DNA of 9,393 nt. It comes from Alphaproteobacteria bacterium. GTDB taxonomy: Bacteria; Pseudomonadota; Alphaproteobacteria; DAOWDM01. Below the pieces are notes generated by a model. It made no database searches and was not told the DNA's origin. It saw only the letters and a program-made list of their open reading frames with translations. Of the stretch, positions 5,884 to 9,393 are shown in pieces. The DNA is taken from the NCBI GenBank assembly GCA_030639035.1, contig DAOWDM010000213.1, positions 1 to 9,393 on the forward strand, in the 5' to 3' direction. Both the position numbers and the translations under genes were made by a program. Numbering within the stretch: the first letter of the stretch is position 1; each line of letters starts with the position of its first letter.

Positions 5884-5961
5884 TGACTGGGAGACGGTGT
5901 TATGTACAGGCTTCGGCTAAAAGCACTGTGCCGTTTTGTTGCGGTTTGTAACTCCCAGTCA
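5884..5961 (+). promoter_or_regulatory. 10-bp long-range stem sequestering the leader-ORF ribosome-binding site; candidate anti-terminator
   Basis: TGACTGGGAG (5884-5893) and CTCCCAGTCA (5952-5961) are perfect inverse complements. The left arm contains GGGAG, the likely ribosome-binding site of the ORF at 5902. The right arm shares 5957-5961 with the left side of the terminator stem, so the two structures cannot form together. The C4-like target (5931-5951) lies immediately before the right arm. Confidence 0.6.
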
Positions 5962-6009
5962 CCAGAGGTTTTCTTTGGTGGCTGTTTTCTTTTTAAACAA
6001 AGGAGTTAA
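5902..6009 (+). CDS. leader peptide ORF, Ash/Icd-like candidate
   Basis: This 35-codon ORF begins ATG after GGGAG with an 8-base gap. The peptide starts MYRLRLKALCRFVAVCNSQS and continues with P21 and a FFGGCF stretch (24-29). The C-N-S-Q-S-P wording is one I associate, from memory and unverified, with short phage regulatory ORFs of the Ash/Icd type found downstream of C4-like RNAs. The ORF spans the antisense target and the terminator. It stops at TAA 6007-6009, four bases before the next ATG and past that gene's Shine-Dalgarno sequence. Ribosomes on it would therefore disturb the terminator and deliver themselves to the next start. It may act as a leader, a real peptide, or both. Confidence 0.45.
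   Translation: MYRLRLKALCRFVAVCNSQSPEVFFGGCFLFKQRS
5957..5994 (+). terminator. intrinsic terminator/attenuator ahead of the 58-residue ORF
   Basis: AGTCACCAGAG (5957-5967) pairs with CTTTGGTGGCT (5973-5983): 11 consecutive pairs, two of them G-U, with a 5-base loop. GTTTTCTTTTT (5984-5994) follows. It lies before the Shine-Dalgarno sequence of the gene at 6014, so it would act as an attenuator rather than a gene-end terminator. Confidence 0.62.
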
Positions 6010-6013
6010 AACT

Positions 6014-6190
6014 ATGCCAGATAAGCACTCAAGAGACGAAATTCAAAACATACTTGACGAGCATGGTCTAATAATAACACCTATAGATGCAACGGGGGAA
6101 ATGCTTAAAGCAGGAATAAATGCAGGAGCAGAAAACATACAGCAAGCAGATGCTATATATGCCTCAATGCTACTGGCTTTTCAGGAATAG
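6014..6190 (+). CDS. 58-residue hypothetical protein controlled by the leader module
   Basis: AAAGGAG (5999-6005) precedes ATG 6014 by eight bases, a strong site that fixes the start; the frame is open further upstream but without a better one. The product (MPDKHSRDEIQNILDEHGLI ... QQADAIYASMLLAFQE) is acidic and probably largely helical, with no signal peptide, membrane span, Cys or recognisable catalytic motif. I do not recognise it. It is preceded by the antisense-like RNA, leader ORF and attenuator and is the only gene they could serve in this window. It is convergent with the radical SAM gene, 78 bases away. A small regulator, inhibitor or accessory protein is possible; no function can be assigned. 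Confidence 0.66.
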   Translation: MPDKHSRDEIQNILDEHGLIITPIDATGEMLKAGINAGAENIQQADAIYASMLLAFQE

Positions 6191-6268
6191 CCATTTCCCT
6201 CGTCTGGTTTGAGTATGACAATTGGTAGACTTGAAAAAATGGAGATTCTACATAACATGAAAATGCTA

Positions 6269-7507
6269 CTAATTCCAAACTCCAGCAATTTTGGTGCTGC
6301 ATTTTGGGCAGAGTCCGTTTTTTAGTTTGTTGAATATAATAGAGTAGCCTTGTCGTTTTATTACTTCTGTTTTGCATTTCGGGCAGAAAGTTATTCCTGC
6401 ATCTTCAAGCTCTGGAACATTTCCGATATATACATAATTAAGCCCAGCTTTTCTTGCAATTTCACTAGCTTTTATCATTACATCTACAGGAGTGCGAGGA
6501 AGATGCTTTAGTCTGAAAGCAGGGTGGAATCTGGAAAAATGCAAAGGATAATCAGTCCCTAAATTCTCTGCTATCCAATCACACATCTTAGAAATTTCAT
6601 CAAGATTATCAGTATAAGTCGGAACTATAAGATTTGTTATTTCAAACCATACGCCTTGTTTTTTCAAAGTTTTAAGCGTATCTAGTACAGGCTCTAATCT
6701 GCCTGAATTGAGCTTCATATATGTTTCGTTACTGAAACTTTTTAAATCTACATTAGCCGCATCAATGTATTTACAAAGCTCAATCAAAGGCTTTTCATTG
6801 ATATAACCACAAGTTATCCAAACGTTTTTTATGCCTTTTTCACGAGCCAATTTTGCCGTATCGGACATGTACTCAAACCATGTAGAAGGCTCTGAATATG
6901 TATAGGCTATTGACGGTAATTTTAAGTGCTGAGCCATTGCAACAACATTTTTTGGAAACATGCTAAGTCTGTGCATGTCTTTCAAAGTAAGTGGTTTTTT
7001 ACGCATTGGAGTCAGCAGAACAGGCTCTCCTGTAGGGTCTTTTACTTCTTCGGGTCTAGCTTGCGAAATTGACCAGTTTTGACAGTTTAGACATCTAAAG
7101 CCACAACCGCTTGCAGCTATGGAAAAAATATTCGTTTCAGGCAGGAAATGGTACAGTGGCTTTTTCTCTATTGGGTCGTTATTGGCAGAACATGGATTGC
7201 CATATGCAAGAGTGTAAAGCTTGCCGTTTTTATTGATTTTAGAACGGCAAAGACTGCGTTCATCTAATCCTAGAATGCACATGTTAGGGCATGTTTTGCA
7301 TTGAACTATATTGTTCCCACGTTTGATGTAATACTTTGTTTCTTTTATCCAGCCTCTAGCTTCCCATTTTGACCAATAAGCATCATCTTTTGAAAAAATC
7401 GTTTCATCTTGTTCTAAAGCATTGGCTGAAACGGCATAAAAAGAGCAAGCAAAACCTGCTGCTCCGTATTTTATAACATCTCGTCTGGATAAATTATTAT
7501 CGACCAT
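6269..7507 (-). CDS. amrS: AmmeMemoRadiSam-type radical SAM enzyme with a Tat signal
   Basis: The 412 residues begin with a twin-arginine signal (LSRRDVIKYG, hydrophobic core, likely cleavage after SANA near residue 30). A Cys cluster follows (C70, C73, C77, C87), then the radical SAM motif C135-x3-C139-x2-C142 (CGFRCLNCQNW), which binds the 4Fe-4S cluster and SAM. Further motifs typical of AmrS are DPIEKKPLYHFLP (111-123), AYTYSEPSTWFEY (201-213), NVDLKSFS (252-259) and SRFHPAF (325-331). The C terminus is a zinc-ribbon-like pair of CPKC motifs (375-378, 400-403) ending IAGVWN. The system pairs this enzyme with Memo and AMMECR1 proteins in unknown chemistry; neither partner is in the window. 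The ATG overlaps the upstream gene's stop by 11 bases, so translation is probably coupled. Tat export would place it, cofactor loaded, outside the cytoplasm. Confidence 0.87.
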   Translation of the reverse strand: MVDNNLSRRDVIKYGAAGFACSFYAVSANALEQDETIFSKDDAYWSKWEARGWIKETKYYIKRGNNIVQCKTCPNMCILGLDERSLCRSKINKNGKLYTLAYGNPCSANNDPIEKKPLYHFLPETNIFSIAASGCGFRCLNCQNWSISQARPEEVKDPTGEPVLLTPMRKKPLTLKDMHRLSMFPKNVVAMAQHLKLPSIAYTYSEPSTWFEYMSDTAKLAREKGIKNVWITCGYINEKPLIELCKYIDAANVDLKSFSNETYMKLNSGRLEPVLDTLKTLKKQGVWFEITNLIVPTYTDNLDEISKMCDWIAENLGTDYPLHFSRFHPAFRLKHLPRTPVDVMIKASEIARKAGLNYVYIGNVPELEDAGITFCPKCKTEVIKRQGYSIIFNKLKNGLCPKCSTKIAGVWN

Positions 7508-9393
7508 TTTTAAAAATCACACCTGCACTTATCAGATTAAGAATAGCTATCATAATACAAAGTTCTAAAATTCCTATAACTGGAATTAATATTGTGCTGA
7601 CAAGCAAAGCTCCCAAAGCTGAACCTATATAATCTGCCGTGTAAATTCTTGAAGCAGTAGAGGCAGTTTCCGAAAAATCCAACTTTCCAGCTAAGGGAAA
7701 CTCTAAACCTACAAGAACTGCAGAGCCAAAAGCAAGCATCGGTATAAGCCACAAAGAAATAGAAATCCCAGCTGTCATCAAAATAAACGGTACGCACAAA
7801 CTGTATATAGCAACTGCTATTTCCAGCCATACAAGGTGTTTTTTACCGCATTTATGCAGAAATTTATTCATAAAAGCTGAACCTGCTCCCAAACCAAGCA
7901 TAAACATTGCCACAATCACACCAAGCTTGTCATAAACGCTTCCATAAAGAATCTGGAATCCAAGCACAAGAACAATCTGCATAGAAGAAGCCGCAAATCC
8001 TGTAGTGAAAATAGCAAAAGTAACAGGCTTTAACTTAAACAAGCAAAGCACTATAAATATTAACAGCCCTGCTTCAATATAACCGCTTTTAGTCTCGAAT
8101 TTCGTTAGCCAGTGAAGAATATGTCGGAAATACAAAACAGGATTAAAGTCAGTATTTATATCAGCTTTGCTGGATACAGCTCTTTTTAAAGACTCAAGTC
8201 TGCCTTTTGTGATAATTCCTTTTAAGTAATATTTATTGACTAGAAAAGTCTTAATACCAGCTTTTTCTATAGCTTCAGCTATATTAATGTTGAGCTTTTC
8301 ATCAGAGGACAAAAAGAACACTTTTTCGCTGGGAATCATAAGCACATTTGAAAAAACGGATTTTGCTGTTTTGTGAGCTACAGTTAATACTCCTGCTAGC
8401 TTTTCACTCATATAGTTTTCATAGTGTCCTATAGAAAAAGCAAAAACTCCGTCTGGGTTTAGGATTTTTTTTACCTCAAAGAAAAATTCCTTTGTGTAAA
8501 ATCTGTTCAGTTGAAAATTTGCAGGGTCGGGAATGTCGGCTATTACAACATCGTAACGTTCGTTTGTTTGCTTAACAAAAAGCCTGCCGTCTGTGTTGAT
8601 GACTTTTATTCTTTCATCATCAAGGCTTTGAGGCAGAAATTTTTGACCTGTTTTTATTATCAAAGGATCAAGCTCTACATAATCGACTCTATCTACTCCG
8701 TATTTTAGAATCTCTTGAGCTGTGCCAGAAACTCCACCTGAAATCAGTAGAACATTTTTAGCTTTTGGACGCTGAATCATAGCGTAATGAACGGTTTCTT
8801 CTTTTTCTTGGACATTATGGCTGGAAAAAAGAATTATTCCATTTTCAATAAAATTAAACTGATTGAAAGTTTTAGTAACAACAAGGCTTCCGTATGGAGA
8901 ATTATCTTTAAAAACAATTTCTTGATTTTGGTACTGAGTTTTTAATGAAATATCATCAAGATTAAAAAGCGAAACAATAATTACAAGCAATACTGTTACT
9001 GCAATCGAAAAAACAGCAAGAAATCGTTTGTTAAAAAGCAACGCAATAAGACCAGCAAAAAATAAATTCATCAAAGCTGGAAAATACAGAATCTCGAAAT
9101 GATTAAAAAACAGCACAAGAATAAAGCTAAACAAAAATCCGCCAAGCATATCCCCGATATTATCCAAAAAATACACTTGACCAATACTTGACGAGTCTCT
9201 AGTCGATGCAAGCAATTTACTTGCTAAAGTTAGCAGGAAACCTGATATAATGCAGTAGGGCAAAAGCAAAACAAAACAGCTTGCAACCGTTTCAGGAATT
9301 CCGACCTCTGCACCTCTTATAAAAAATTCGTTTCTTAAGGCTCTTAAAGCAAATACCTTAATAATCGGCAGAATTGCTATAGCAATCAAAGAA
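7497..9393 (-). CDS. membrane-embedded spermidine-synthase-like protein (5' end beyond the window)
   Basis: At least 631 codons are present; the frame is still open at the window edge, so the N terminus is missing. Counting from TTG 9389, residues about 1-140 hold several membrane segments, about 155-400 a soluble Rossmann-type spermidine-synthase-like domain, and about 437-630 a second membrane block. In the soluble part LLISGGVSGTAQEIL (214-228) is the SAM-binding loop, YVELDP (237-242) has the ribose-binding acid, NTDGRLF follows, and DVVIADIPDP (280-289) covers the catalytic region. The loop reads GGVSG rather than the GGGDG of true spermidine synthases. YFLDNIGDMLGG (73-84) and YTADYIGSALGA (583-594) are similar, so the membrane blocks look like internal copies. 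It is probably the first or an early gene of an operon with the radical SAM enzyme. Confidence 0.85.
   Translation of the reverse strand, partial: SLIAIAILPIIKVFALRALRNEFFIRGAEVGIPETVASCFVLLLPYCIISGFLLTLASKLLASTRDSSSIGQVYFLDNIGDMLGGFLFSFILVLFFNHFEILYFPALMNLFFAGLIALLFNKRFLAVFSIAVTVLLVIIVSLFNLDDISLKTQYQNQEIVFKDNSPYGSLVVTKTFNQFNFIENGIILFSSHNVQEKEETVHYAMIQRPKAKNVLLISGGVSGTAQEILKYGVDRVDYVELDPLIIKTGQKFLPQSLDDERIKVINTDGRLFVKQTNERYDVVIADIPDPANFQLNRFYTKEFFFEVKKILNPDGVFAFSIGHYENYMSEKLAGVLTVAHKTAKSVFSNVLMIPSEKVFFLSSDEKLNINIAEAIEKAGIKTFLVNKYYLKGIITKGRLESLKRAVSSKADINTDFNPVLYFRHILHWLTKFETKSGYIEAGLLIFIVLCLFKLKPVTFAIFTTGFAASSMQIVLVLGFQILYGSVYDKLGVIVAMFMLGLGAGSAFMNKFLHKCGKKHLVWLEIAVAIYSLCVPFILMTAGISISLWLIPMLAFGSAVLVGLEFPLAGKLDFSETASTASRIYTADYIGSALGALLVSTILIPVIGILELCIMIAILNLISAGVIFKNGR

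Noticed and set aside
6153..6377. 74-codon minus-strand frame at the end of the radical SAM gene
   Set aside because: It overlaps the real gene in another frame and crosses the 58-residue gene; no start signal.

Overview
The window is AT-rich DNA that reads most like an alphaproteobacterium, possibly one of the AT-rich gut-associated lineages. This rests on recalled similarity, not a search. The IF-1 sequence (the HTAGKMRK stretch), the HIT protein (MAYDKNNIFAKILRGEIPC start) and the serine-recombinase fragment (MNSLFMKDL stretch) all have alphaproteobacterial flavour. Two of the proteins are lipoproteins, as expected of a Gram-negative cell. It is a patchwork of short, mostly independent transcription units with repeat-rich gaps, not one large operon.

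Layout. 1-192: 5'-truncated piece of a large serine recombinase (minus). 386-1104: two-gene HEPN/MNT toxin-antitoxin type operon (minus), with a 4-base overlap. 1190-1374: decayed minus-strand coding remnant containing a dispersed-repeat fragment. 1397-2542: TPR protein with a GT9-like glycosyltransferase domain (minus). 2623-2850: small lipoprotein (plus), with an in-frame stop followed by 28 more plausible codons. 2964-4265: lipoprotein with a C-terminal trypsin-like protease domain (minus). 4332-4694: HIT-family hydrolase (plus). 4695-5440: gene-free, with a probable terminator and a cluster of palindromic dispersed repeats. 5441-5662: infA (minus). 5755-6190: a compact regulatory module on the plus strand. 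6269-9393: two-gene minus-strand operon of a membrane-embedded spermidine-synthase-like protein (cut by the window end) and a Tat-targeted AmmeMemoRadiSam-type radical SAM enzyme, overlapping by 11 bases.

The most striking part is 5755-6190. A promoter-like sequence is followed by a structured leader. Two segments of that leader (5819-5827 and 5832-5841) are complementary to 5943-5951 and 5931-5941, inside a 35-codon ORF. The ribosome-binding site of that ORF lies in an arm (5884-5893) that pairs perfectly with 5952-5961. The latter arm shares bases with the left side of an 11-bp intrinsic terminator (5957-5983 plus a T tract). Next comes a strong Shine-Dalgarno sequence and an unrecognised 58-residue protein. 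The plan resembles the c4-icd-ant immunity control of phages P1/P7 (C4 antisense RNA), but no phage structural or replication gene is next to it here. It may be a stand-alone antisense/attenuation switch driving one small orphan protein.

The second point of interest is the HEPN protein. Its expected catalytic Arg is Ile, while the His and Tyr of the same motif and the partner MNT active site are intact.
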